A DNA stretch of 49,612 bases from Corallococcus terminator (GTDB lineage: Bacteria > Myxococcota > Myxococcia > Myxococcales > Myxococcaceae), in the NCBI RefSeq assembly GCF_003611635.1, contig NZ_RAVZ01000022.1, positions 1 through 49,612 of the forward strand, written 5' to 3'. Shown in pieces: positions 25,045 through 32,858 of the stretch. Made by a program: the position numbers and the translations under genes. Below the pieces are notes generated by a model. That model saw nothing but the letters and a program-made list of their open reading frames with translations. It was not told where the DNA came from and did not search any database. Within the stretch, counting starts at the first letter, position 1, and each line of letters opens with the position of its first letter.

Positions 25045-25899
25045 TCAGGCTGCTTCGCCCGCGCGCCGCCACCGCGCGGGTGTCTGTCCATGCACGCGGC
25101 GGAACTGGCGGATGAAGTGCGTGACGTCCGCGTAGCCCACCTGCCGCGCGATGGTGTCCATGGGGGCGTCGGTGCCACGGAGGCGGCGGCGGGCTTCGGC
25201 CATCCGCTGCGCGAGGATCCACTCGCCCACGGTGCGCCCCGTCTCACCGCGCACCGTGGTGGCCACGTGCGCCGGCGTGCGTGCCACGGCTCGCGCGACG
25301 TCGGACAGCGACAGGGGCTTGAGCGCGCTCTTCTCCACGAAGGCGAGTGCCTGGCGCGCGAGGCTGGAGCCTTCGGTGCCCGAGCGGAGGGTGGAGGCGC
25401 TGGCACGCACGAGCTCCACGAGCACCAGACGCAGGAGCGACGCGAGCGCCTCCTCCCGTCCCTCTTCGCTCCCCTCGCATTCCTCCTCGAGCACCTGCAT
25501 CCACTGTTCGAGGCGGCGGTGCTGCGCCGGAGTGGGCCGCAGCACCGGGTGGCACCCGCCGCGCACCTGGGAGAAGAGGCGCGTGGAGGGGTCCGCCTGC
25601 TCGGGCCAGAAGGTCAGGGCCCAGCCCGTGGCCTGCTCGAAGTGCGCCTCCGCGTGTGAATCTCCCGGTGGGATGAGGTGCACGTCCCCCGGCCGCAACT
25701 CCAGCGCGCCCGCGTGCCGCACCCGCGAACGACCCCCGGTGAGCAGGACGACCACGGCATAGGGGTGGACGCGCTTGCCGCCCGGACGCGCCCTGCCGTG
25801 GAGCCCCTGGTGCGCGTGGCGCTCGATGCGGGAGACGAAGAGGGGAGCGCGGCCCTGCTGGAAGGCCACGAGGGCCGGGGGCCCGGGCGTCTGGCTCAT
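25045..25899 (-). CDS. AraC-family transcriptional regulator
   Basis: A 284-aa regulator with an N-terminal cupin sensor (about residues 15-130; HPYAVVVLLTGG, LELRPGDVHLIPPGDSH) and two C-terminal helix-turn-helix motifs (about 185-280; SLSDVARAVARTPAHVATTV and MDTIARQVGYADVTHFIRQF). The start codon shares its A with the stop of the upstream flavoprotein gene (TGATG), so the two are translationally coupled and the regulator probably controls this operon in response to a small molecule linked to the flavoenzyme. Confidence 0.93.
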   Translation of the reverse strand: MSQTPGPPALVAFQQGRAPLFVSRIERHAHQGLHGRARPGGKRVHPYAVVVLLTGGRSRVRHAGALELRPGDVHLIPPGDSHAEAHFEQATGWALTFWPEQADPSTRLFSQVRGGCHPVLRPTPAQHRRLEQWMQVLEEECEGSEEGREEALASLLRLVLVELVRASASTLRSGTEGSSLARQALAFVEKSALKPLSLSDVARAVARTPAHVATTVRGETGRTVGEWILAQRMAEARRRLRGTDAPMDTIARQVGYADVTHFIRQFRRVHGQTPARWRRAGEAA

Positions 25900-26828
25900 C
25901 ACGGGTGTGGGGGCTCCGCGTGGATGTTGAGGCCGTGCACCATGGTCCACCCCGTCAGCGCGCCCTGATACGCCGCCCCCATGGCGGTCTGCACGGGCGT
26001 CGTCACGTCCCCCGCGGCGAAGAGGCCCGGGATGGACGTCTCGCATTGAGGACTGACGCGAACATAACCCGCGTCATCGAGCGCGAGGCCGAGCGTCCGC
26101 ACGAGCGGTGGCAGGTGCTGCTTCGGCTTGAGGAAGAGCGCGTCGAGCGGCACCACCGTCCCGTCCATGCGCTGGGCACCTCGCAGGACGCCGTCCGCTT
26201 CCACGAGGAGGCGCTCCAGCGGCCCCGTCTCCAGCCGCACGCCCGCCATGGTCAGTCGCTCCCTCGCTTCGGGAGGGAGCGCGAAGGTGCCACGGGTGAA
26301 GGCGGTGACGTTCCGGGTCCAGCCGGTGAGCATGATGGCGAAATCGACGAGGGGGACGGAGTCGAGCAGCACGCCCCAGGCCTTCCCACGGATCTCCCAG
26401 CCATGGCAGTGGGGGCACTGGAAGGCGCTGTGGCCCCAGGCTTCGCGCATGCCGGGCAGCGCGGGGGGCTCATCCACGGCGCCCAGGGCGAGCAGGACGC
26501 GCCGCGCGCGCACCTGCGTGCCGCCTTCGAGCCGCACGTGGAAGCCGTTCTCGCCGCCCAGGGGCGTCACGGTCACCACCTGCTCCTCGCGGAAGGTGAT
26601 GTCGTAGGGGGCGAGCTGCTCACGCCCGATGCGACGGAACTCCTCGGGCGGCGTGCCGTCACGGGTGACGAAGCCGTGGATGTGCGTGGCCGCTGCATTC
26701 CGCCGGGCCCCCGCGTCGCACAGCCACACCCGCTTGCACGCTCGCCCCAGCACGAGCGCCGCGCTCAGGCCCGCGGGCCCGCCGCCCGCTATCAGCACGT
26801 CGACTGCTTCTGTCTCTCGCTGTTCCAT
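25899..26828 (-). CDS. Thioredoxin-reductase-like FAD flavoprotein (possible dithiol oxidase)
   Basis: A 309-aa two-domain flavoprotein of the low-molecular-weight thioredoxin reductase fold. FAD motif GGGPAGLSAAL is at 15-25, the redox pair is C138-P-H-C141 in QCPHCHGWE, and the second FAD motif GLFAAGDVTTPVQTAMGAA is near 270. The expected NADPH motif (GxGxxA/G) around 150-165 is replaced by VLLDSVPLVDFAIML. CPHCHGWE-type active sites and a degenerate NADPH site are features of the GliT/HlmI branch of dithiol oxidases, which use oxygen rather than NADPH. It is the promoter-proximal gene of the unit with AraC and the methyltransferase. The dithiol oxidase function is inference. Confidence 0.85.
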   Translation of the reverse strand: MEQRETEAVDVLIAGGGPAGLSAALVLGRACKRVWLCDAGARRNAAATHIHGFVTRDGTPPEEFRRIGREQLAPYDITFREEQVVTVTPLGGENGFHVRLEGGTQVRARRVLLALGAVDEPPALPGMREAWGHSAFQCPHCHGWEIRGKAWGVLLDSVPLVDFAIMLTGWTRNVTAFTRGTFALPPEARERLTMAGVRLETGPLERLLVEADGVLRGAQRMDGTVVPLDALFLKPKQHLPPLVRTLGLALDDAGYVRVSPQCETSIPGLFAAGDVTTPVQTAMGAAYQGALTGWTMVHGLNIHAEPPHP

Positions 26829-27140
26829 GCAGGAAGGCTAAAGACGGGCCGTCGGCGTCCCCATGGCGGCGCGTGGGAAAAAATCGGCGTCTCTTTCGGG
26901 AGCACCCTCGGCCGTGCCATGTCCCGAGCGTCTTGCCCGCCGGGCCCATGGCCTTCTTGAAGCCACTGAACGGCCCCACCGCCCCTCCGGAGGATTGACT
27001 CCGACCCTGACTCGCTCAACGTCGACAATTGCGTGTTTCAGTTCCCCGACTGATTGCCATCAACGATCCCCTCGTGTTCTCGCGTGCGGACCCGCGAGAA
27101 CACGAGCACCCTCCCGAACCCAGGAAGGAGGCATCCCGCC
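26829..27140. other. 312-bp divergent intergenic region with a perfect 14-bp inverted repeat
   Basis: It separates the flavoprotein operon (minus) from the SDR gene (plus) and must contain both promoters. The notable element is CTCGTGTTCTCGCG (27071-27084) facing its exact reverse complement at 27093-27106, with an 8-base spacer, 34 bases before the SDR start and just upstream of its ribosome binding site. No T-run follows. It could be an operator for the SDR or a leader hairpin. I find no convincing -35/-10 pair; TTGACT at 26995-27000 has no -10 at the right distance. Confidence 0.55.
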
Positions 27141-27908
27141 ATGGCACGTATCTTCATCACCGGATCGACTGACGGCCTTGGCCGTGCCGCCGCCCGCACG
27201 CTCATGAACGAAGGCCACCAGGTCGTGTTGCATGCACGCAGCCAGGAGCGCGCATCCTCCCTCTCGGACCTGGCTTCGAATGCCGCGGGCGTCGTCATCG
27301 GGGATCTCAGCAGCGCGGTCGAGACACGTGCCCTCGCTGTCCAGGTCAACGGACTCGGTCGCATGGACGCCGTCATCCACAATGCTGGCGTCTATCTTGA
27401 GCCGGTACGGGGAATGACACCCGAAGGGCACGCACGGATCCTGGCTGTGAACGTTCTTGCGCCCTATCTGCTCACCGCCTTGATGGAACGTCCGGATCGC
27501 CTGATCTATCTCAGCAGTGGGATGCACCACGGAGGCAGCGGCTCGCTCCGCGACCTCGACTGGACGGAGCGGAGCTGGAATGCCATCCAGGCCTATTCCG
27601 AAAGCAAGCTCCACGTCACCGCGCTCGCCCTCGCGGTCGCGCGCCACTGGCCGGATGTGAAGAGCAACGCTGTTGACCCCGGCTGGGTCCCCACCAGGAT
27701 GGGGGGCGCCGGGGCTCCCGATGACCTCGAAATGGGGCACCTCACCCAGACCTGGCTCGCCGTCAGCGGTGCTCCGGCGGCGACAGTCAGCGGCGGGTAT
27801 TGGCATCACCGGAAACAGCAGACGCCGGCCGCGGAGGCACTCGATCCTGGCTTCCAGGATCAGCTCATTGACAGACTCGCGGACCTCACGGGCACCGCGC
27901 TCTTCTGA
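27141..27908 (+). CDS. Short-chain dehydrogenase/reductase
   Basis: A 255-aa classical SDR. The cofactor motif TGSTDGLGRAA is at residues 8-18, NAGVY near 85, the catalytic Ser is in IYLSSGMHHGG and the Tyr-Lys pair in YSESK. It should oxidise or reduce a small alcohol/ketone with NADP(H); the substrate is unknown. AGGAAGGAGG about nine bases before the ATG supports this start. Third codon positions are somewhat less GC-biased than in neighbours, compatible with more recent acquisition. It is divergent from the flavoprotein/AraC unit and might be controlled by that AraC protein. Confidence 0.92.
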   Translation: MARIFITGSTDGLGRAAARTLMNEGHQVVLHARSQERASSLSDLASNAAGVVIGDLSSAVETRALAVQVNGLGRMDAVIHNAGVYLEPVRGMTPEGHARILAVNVLAPYLLTALMERPDRLIYLSSGMHHGGSGSLRDLDWTERSWNAIQAYSESKLHVTALALAVARHWPDVKSNAVDPGWVPTRMGGAGAPDDLEMGHLTQTWLAVSGAPAATVSGGYWHHRKQQTPAAEALDPGFQDQLIDRLADLTGTALF

Positions 27909-28018
27909 GTGCCAGGGGGCTCAACGCTTCGGGGGCACTGCTCAGCCAGGAGAAGTCGTCCCCGCTGGCCAGGAACTCGCTGAAGGATGCGGCGATGGGC
28001 CACACGCCCGTCCCTGAG

Positions 28019-29185
28019 TCAGCTCAGCCACCAGGCCGCCACCGCTGCCGCGAGCAGGCTGCCCGTCACGCCAAGGGCCATCCACTTGCGCGAGGGCTGT
28101 TCCGGCGGCCGCACCGGGAAGACCCGGGGCCCCACGAACTGGGTCGGTGATTCCGATCTCAGCGGGGGGGCCGCGCGCTCCACGGGCCGCGTGGGCAGGG
28201 CTTCCGTGCGCATCACCTCCGTGGCCGGAGGTGGAGCGGGCGCCTCCGGCACGGGCCCGGGTGGGGCCCGCCGTGGCTTGGGCGGCATGGGGACGGGCGG
28301 CTCCATCAGCCGGGAAGGGAAGTGCGGGGGCTCGCCCAACGTGGCCAGCTCCGCGCGCAGCGCCTTGGCCACTTCGGTTGCTTCCGTGGGCCTCGCCCGG
28401 CGGTCCTTCGCGAGCAGCGTCTCCACCAGCGACACCAGTGACGCAGGAATACCGGGACGCATCGGCGTGAGCGGTGGGGGCGCGTCGTACAGGACCGACT
28501 CCATCACCGCCCGACCCCGCTGGATGGGAAATGGCCGCCGCCCCGCCAGCAGCTCGTAAAGACAAACACCCAGCGAATACAGGTCCGCCCGCGCATCCAG
28601 CGGCTCGTCGCGGATCTGCTCCGGGGACATGTACGCCAGCTTCCCCATCACCACGCCCGACGTTGTCTGCGTGCCCTCGGACGTCTTCACGATGCCGAAG
28701 TCCGCGATCTTCACCGTGCCGGTGAAGGACAGCAGCAGGTTGTCTGGCGACACGTCGCGGTGGATGAGCTCCATCCACTTGCCCGACTCCGGATTGACGA
28801 AGCGGTGCACGTACGCAAGCCCATCACACGCCTGTGCGATGGCATCCAGCACTGGCGCCAGTGGCAACAGCTCCGGCCGGCTCGCCGCGTGGATGTGCGC
28901 CAGGCTGGAGCCCGCCACGTACTCCATGGACAGGTAGACCTGGTCGTCGATGACGCCCGTCTCCAACACCCGCACCACGTTGAGGTGATGCAGGCCCGCG
29001 GCCACCTCCGCCTCCCGCAACAGACGGCGGCGGAAGCGGATGTCGGCCGCGTGCTCGGAGTGGATGCGTTTGAGGACGACCGGGGCGTCCCAGCCCTCGC
29101 GCTCCGCGAGCGAGACGCGCCCCATGCCGCCTTCGCCAATCTCCCGCAGGATGCGGTACGGCCCCAGCCGCTGGACGTCATTCAT
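28019..29185 (-). CDS. Tail-anchored Ser/Thr protein kinase
   Basis: A 388-aa Hanks-type kinase. Glycine loop IGEGGMGRVS (16-25), Lys39 in VVLKR, catalytic loop HRDVSPDN (142-149), DFG (162-164) and MSPE (186-189). The catalytic-loop Lys (HRDxK) is Ser146, a variant frequent in myxobacterial kinases that are nevertheless thought to be active. After the kinase domain comes a Pro/Ala-rich linker of about 80 residues and a hydrophobic segment at the very C-terminus (about 368-387, MALGVTGSLLAAAVAAWWLS), predicting a tail anchor with the kinase in the cytoplasm. No sensor domain is present outside the membrane. It follows the Ser/Pro-rich gene by 62 bases. Confidence 0.94.
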   Translation of the reverse strand: MNDVQRLGPYRILREIGEGGMGRVSLAEREGWDAPVVLKRIHSEHAADIRFRRRLLREAEVAAGLHHLNVVRVLETGVIDDQVYLSMEYVAGSSLAHIHAASRPELLPLAPVLDAIAQACDGLAYVHRFVNPESGKWMELIHRDVSPDNLLLSFTGTVKIADFGIVKTSEGTQTTSGVVMGKLAYMSPEQIRDEPLDARADLYSLGVCLYELLAGRRPFPIQRGRAVMESVLYDAPPPLTPMRPGIPASLVSLVETLLAKDRRARPTEATEVAKALRAELATLGEPPHFPSRLMEPPVPMPPKPRRAPPGPVPEAPAPPPATEVMRTEALPTRPVERAAPPLRSESPTQFVGPRVFPVRPPEQPSRKWMALGVTGSLLAAAVAAWWLS

Positions 29186-29247
29186 TCCGGGGCAAGCCTA
29201 CCGCCACTGACGCCAGGGCCGCTGGGGGAAGACCGCTGTTGCTCGCG

Positions 29248-29889
29248 TCAGCCGTTGGACGCCACCCGGGAGCTGTCCTGGGGCGGGACCGCGTCTTCCT
29301 CGGCGCCTTCGCGCGCCTGGGCGCCCTTCGAGTGCGTCGAGCCCGACTTCCGGCTGCTCTCACCCGTGGAGATCCGACCGCCGCGCGCCGCATCCGCGGG
29401 CACCTCCGTGGGCGGCTCGGCCTGCATCGTCTTCATCAGCTCCGCCACGGCCCGGGCGATCTTGGAACCCCACTCCGAACCCATCGGCTTCGGTGCTGCC
29501 TCTTCCGTCTTCTCGGGGGGCATCTCGCAGCTCACGCAAACGGCTCCGGAGTGTCCGCCGCCGCCGCCCCTCACGCTGGAGCCCGACGCCAACGGCTGGG
29601 CCCCCGTGTGCTCGGGGCGCGGACCGCCTTCGAAGTGGTCCGGCATCACCTGCGAGGCGCTGTCGGGCTTGAACGCGGACAGGGTCGCGTTCGAGCTGCC
29701 ACGCCCGCCGACGGAGATGCTCTGGCCCGAGGCCCCCAGGGCGCGGTCGGAGGCGGCGTTGGGACGGTCGAAGAGGTCCGGCTTCACCGGCTCCAGCCGC
29801 CCCTGCGCGGGCGGGGCCACCGGAGGATCCAACCGCGGAGGGGACTGCACGGACGGCGTGGCACTCGACAGCGGGCGGAGGATCTTCAC
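29248..29889 (-). CDS. Hypothetical Ser/Pro/Gly-rich protein
   Basis: A 213-aa, largely disordered protein with no signal peptide or recognised domain. It is rich in Ser, Pro, Gly and Ala, contains VCVSCEM (a single CxxC pair near residue 118) and has one possible helix (WGSKIARAVAELMKTMQAEP). GTG 29889 is the start, supported by GAGGTG about five bases upstream. It lies just upstream of the kinase gene on the same strand, and its many Ser/Thr residues make it a plausible kinase substrate; that is inference. A 7-bp inverted repeat (CTCCCCC/GGGGGAG, 29915-29937) lies in its leader. Confidence 0.6.
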   Translation of the reverse strand: MKILRPLSSATPSVQSPPRLDPPVAPPAQGRLEPVKPDLFDRPNAASDRALGASGQSISVGGRGSSNATLSAFKPDSASQVMPDHFEGGPRPEHTGAQPLASGSSVRGGGGGHSGAVCVSCEMPPEKTEEAAPKPMGSEWGSKIARAVAELMKTMQAEPPTEVPADAARGGRISTGESSRKSGSTHSKGAQAREGAEEDAVPPQDSSRVASNG

Positions 29890-30085
29890 GGAGCACCTCG
29901 GACGGCGGATTTCCCTCCCCCATCATCGTCGGGGGAGTGTTCAGAGTTTCCCCTGTCTCCCAGGAAATCAAACTTCCGCGTCCTACCTCCCACGGCGGCC
30001 TGCGTCAGGGCCCGCCGGGGAGGTGGGGCGCGCGGATCCGGATCAGGGTTTCCCCCAAGACGGTCGCGCGCGGATCCGCTCGGGC

Positions 30086-31579
30086 CTACCGGGCTTCGGG
30101 GGCCAGCGCAGGGCAGGTGACGTTGGCGGGCATGGCCCACAGCGCGTTGCCCGGGGGCCCACCGTTGGCGACGAAGAAGATCCGATCCCCGATGCGGCGG
30201 AATGACTGGGGACTGGAGCCTCCATCCGGATGGATGTCCGCGACGCGGCCCGTGTTGGCGACCGTTCCGTCCGTCACCCAGGGCTCCTGGCCGTCGTTGG
30301 GGCCTGCCTTGCCGAAGAGGAGGGTGCCGCTGCCGGTATTGAAGAGGGGCGACCAGTTCTCATCCGACGTGCTCAGTCCGTCGCTCAGCCACAGCGTCCC
30401 CGCCGCCGTGCCATCCGTCACCCAGAGGTCCACCTTGCGAGGCGCAGGCCCCGTCGAGCCGATGGCGACCGACAGGTAGAGCTTGCTGCCCGCCGTCGTC
30501 GCGATCTGAAGGTACGGCTGCGCACCGGACTCTCCCCCGAAGGGGTTGGGCAGGGTCGTCACTGTCGCCTTGCCTCCGCCCGACAAGGACACGCGCGCCA
30601 ACCTCAACCGGTCATCCGCCGTGCCGTAGGAGACGTAGGCGTGGGAGCCGAGGACGCCGAGCAGGCTCGCGACGTGGCCGAACGTCTCCAGCCGCACGGT
30701 GCCCGCCGCCGTGCCGTCCGACTTCCAGATCTCCGTGTTGCCCGCATCCCGCAGCGCGAACACGATGCCGCCAGTCGTGCCCCGGACGTCGCTCACCAGG
30801 GGCTCGCCCGCGTCCAGTGCCTTGATGACGTAGGTGCCCGTCGCCGTGCCGTCGGTCCGCCACAGCCGCGTGCCATTCACCGCGTCCTGGAGGAAGAACA
30901 ACTGCACGCCTCCCGCAATCACGGTGCTTGCCTGGAGCGTGGTCTGCGTCCCGAAGTCCACCACGCGGACCGTCCCGGCGGCCGTGCCATCCGACCTCCA
31001 CGACTCCAACCGTCGCCCGCCCGCGGGCGTCGTCACCGGCACGGTGCGGAAGAAGCCCAGCGCGCCGCCCAGCGCGGCGAAGCTCGACAGTTGCGAACCC
31101 TCACTCCCCGGGGTGAGGTCCACGACGAGCCGCGTGCCCGCCTCCGTGCCGTCGGTGACCCACGGCTCCCGCCCCAGCACCGCATCGCCGACGATGAAGA
31201 AGAGCTGCGAGCCCACGGCGGTGAAGCCGCTCAGCTCCCGGTAGCCGGTGGTGCCCTGGGCGGGGAACTCCTTCACCGGGACGGTGCCCGCGGTCGTCCC
31301 GTCGCTCTTCCACAACGTGGCCTGTCCGCCGACGACATCCGTCGCGAAGTAGAGCGTGCCCTGGAAGTTCGACAGGCCGTAGGGACTGGGACGCCAGGGC
31401 GGCGGAGGCGGGGTGCCCGGCGCGATGACGTCCTTCACCTTCACCGCCACCCCGGGGGCGCACGCCTGGGCCTGGACTGTAGAATCCCGAGGGGCCGCCT
31501 CCGCCTCCGCGTCGGGTTCCACTCCGCCACAGCCCACCAGCCCCACTCCGACCACGGCCCACCACGCCTTCATGCGCAT
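30086..31579 (-). CDS. ELWxxDGT-repeat lipoprotein
   Basis: A 497-aa exported protein. The N-terminus MRMKAWWAVVGVGLVGCGG is a lipoprotein signal with lipobox LVGC. The mature part is built from about seven beta-propeller-type modules each ending in an ELWxxDGTxxGT motif: TLWKSDGTTAGT, EPWVTDGTEAGT, ESWRSDGTAAGT, RLWRTDGTATGT, EIWKSDGTAAGT, DLWVTDGTAAGT and EPWVTDGTVANT, with one degenerate blade between the fifth and sixth. ATG 31579 is chosen because AGGAG stands five bases before it. Such proteins are frequent in myxobacteria and are probably cell-surface propellers of unknown ligand. It seems monocistronic. Confidence 0.9.
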   Translation of the reverse strand: MRMKAWWAVVGVGLVGCGGVEPDAEAEAAPRDSTVQAQACAPGVAVKVKDVIAPGTPPPPPWRPSPYGLSNFQGTLYFATDVVGGQATLWKSDGTTAGTVPVKEFPAQGTTGYRELSGFTAVGSQLFFIVGDAVLGREPWVTDGTEAGTRLVVDLTPGSEGSQLSSFAALGGALGFFRTVPVTTPAGGRRLESWRSDGTAAGTVRVVDFGTQTTLQASTVIAGGVQLFFLQDAVNGTRLWRTDGTATGTYVIKALDAGEPLVSDVRGTTGGIVFALRDAGNTEIWKSDGTAAGTVRLETFGHVASLLGVLGSHAYVSYGTADDRLRLARVSLSGGGKATVTTLPNPFGGESGAQPYLQIATTAGSKLYLSVAIGSTGPAPRKVDLWVTDGTAAGTLWLSDGLSTSDENWSPLFNTGSGTLLFGKAGPNDGQEPWVTDGTVANTGRVADIHPDGGSSPQSFRRIGDRIFFVANGGPPGNALWAMPANVTCPALAPEAR

Positions 31580-31754
31580 GTCCGCTCCTTGGCTCTTCGC
31601 GAAAGCCGACGGACGTTGGGGAGCCTGGGGGTGGACGGACACCCGTCCTCAAGGGCATGTGGGTGATGCCTGCGCGACATTGAAGCCCGCCACCGGAGTG
31701 CACCTACAGTCCGGTGGCAGAGGTCGCAGGACAGCGTTTCCCGGCGCGGCGCGG

Positions 31755-32855
31755 CTAGGGGGTAGCCGCGACAGGCGCGCCCGGATGGGCGTCCACGCCA
31801 ATCACATCGCGCACGGTGGCGAAGCCGTCGCGGGACAGCAGCGCACCCAGGTCCCCCAGGATGCGGCCCACCATGCCCGGGCCTTCGTAGATGAAACCCG
31901 TGTACACCTGCACCACGGTGGCGCCCGCGCGCAGCTTCTCGTAGACGTCCTGGGCGGTGAACACGCCGCCCACGCCGATGAGGGGCAGGGTGCCCCGGCT
32001 GCGCTGGTACGCGCGGCGGATGACGGCGTTGGACAGCTCGCGCACGGGGGCGCCGGAGAGCCCTCCGGCCTCCTTCGAGTGCTTGTGTTCGAAGGGGCGG
32101 GTGATGGTGGTGTTGGTTGCGATGAGGCCCGACAGCCCCCGCTCCAGCGCCACGTCCACCACCTCGTCCACGGCCTCCGGGGTGAGGTCCGGGGCGATCT
32201 TCAGGAACAGCGGCGTGCCCGGCGCCACCTGTCCCATCCGCTCCTGCACCGCGCGCAGGAGCGCGGACAACTGCTCCGGCTCCTGGAGCGTGCGCAGGCC
32301 CGGCGTGTTGGGCGAGGACGCGTTGACGACGACGTAGTCCCCCAGCGGCGCGAGCGCGTCCACGCACGCCACGTAGTCATCCACCGCGCGCTCCAGCGGC
32401 GTGTCCTTGTTCTTGCCGATGTTCACGCCCAGCGGGCCGGGCTTCCACGCGCGGCCCGTCAGGTGCGACGCGGCGGTGGCCGCGCCGTGGTTGTTGAAGC
32501 CCATGCGGTTGATGACCGCGCGGTGCTCCGGCAGGCGGAACAGGCGCGGCTTCGGGTTGCCGGGCTGGGGCTTCGGCGTGACGGTGCCAATCTCCACGGC
32601 GGAGAAGCCGCAGGCGAAGAGCCCGTCCACGGCCTCCGCGTCCTTGTCCAGCCCGGCGGCGAGCGCCACCGGATGGGCGAAGCGCAGCCCGGCCAGCTCC
32701 ACGGACAGGTCCATGGGCGCCTGGCGCAGGGTGCGCTCGCGCATCGACTGGCAGAGGGACGGCATGCGCCCCAGGGCCGCGAGCCCCGACATCCCCAGCC
32801 GGTGGGCGGGCTCCGGGGGCAGCGTGAAGAGCAGCGAGCGCGTGAAGCCGTACAT
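31755..32855 (-). CDS. pyrD: Dihydroorotate dehydrogenase (quinone), class 2
   Basis: A 366-aa FMN enzyme oxidising dihydroorotate to orotate in pyrimidine synthesis with electrons passed to the quinone pool. The amphipathic N-terminal helices (YGFTRSLLFTLPPEPAHRL) that attach class 2 enzymes to the membrane are present; AAGLDKDAEAVDGLFACGF, NRMGFNNHG and the catalytic Ser181 in NASSPNTPGLR follow, as does LIGVGGVFTAQDVYEKLRAG for FMN phosphate binding. It starts three bases after the adenosine-deaminase-like gene and is last in a four-gene unit with djlA-like and smr. Confidence 0.96.
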   Translation of the reverse strand: MYGFTRSLLFTLPPEPAHRLGMSGLAALGRMPSLCQSMRERTLRQAPMDLSVELAGLRFAHPVALAAGLDKDAEAVDGLFACGFSAVEIGTVTPKPQPGNPKPRLFRLPEHRAVINRMGFNNHGAATAASHLTGRAWKPGPLGVNIGKNKDTPLERAVDDYVACVDALAPLGDYVVVNASSPNTPGLRTLQEPEQLSALLRAVQERMGQVAPGTPLFLKIAPDLTPEAVDEVVDVALERGLSGLIATNTTITRPFEHKHSKEAGGLSGAPVRELSNAVIRRAYQRSRGTLPLIGVGGVFTAQDVYEKLRAGATVVQVYTGFIYEGPGMVGRILGDLGALLSRDGFATVRDVIGVDAHPGAPVAATP

Positions 32856-32858
32856 GCG

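Noticed and set aside
30028-30078. 13-base direct repeat GCGCGCGGATCCG at 30028-30040 and 30066-30078
   Set aside because: Short, GC-rich and with no neighbouring feature; expected by chance in such sequence.
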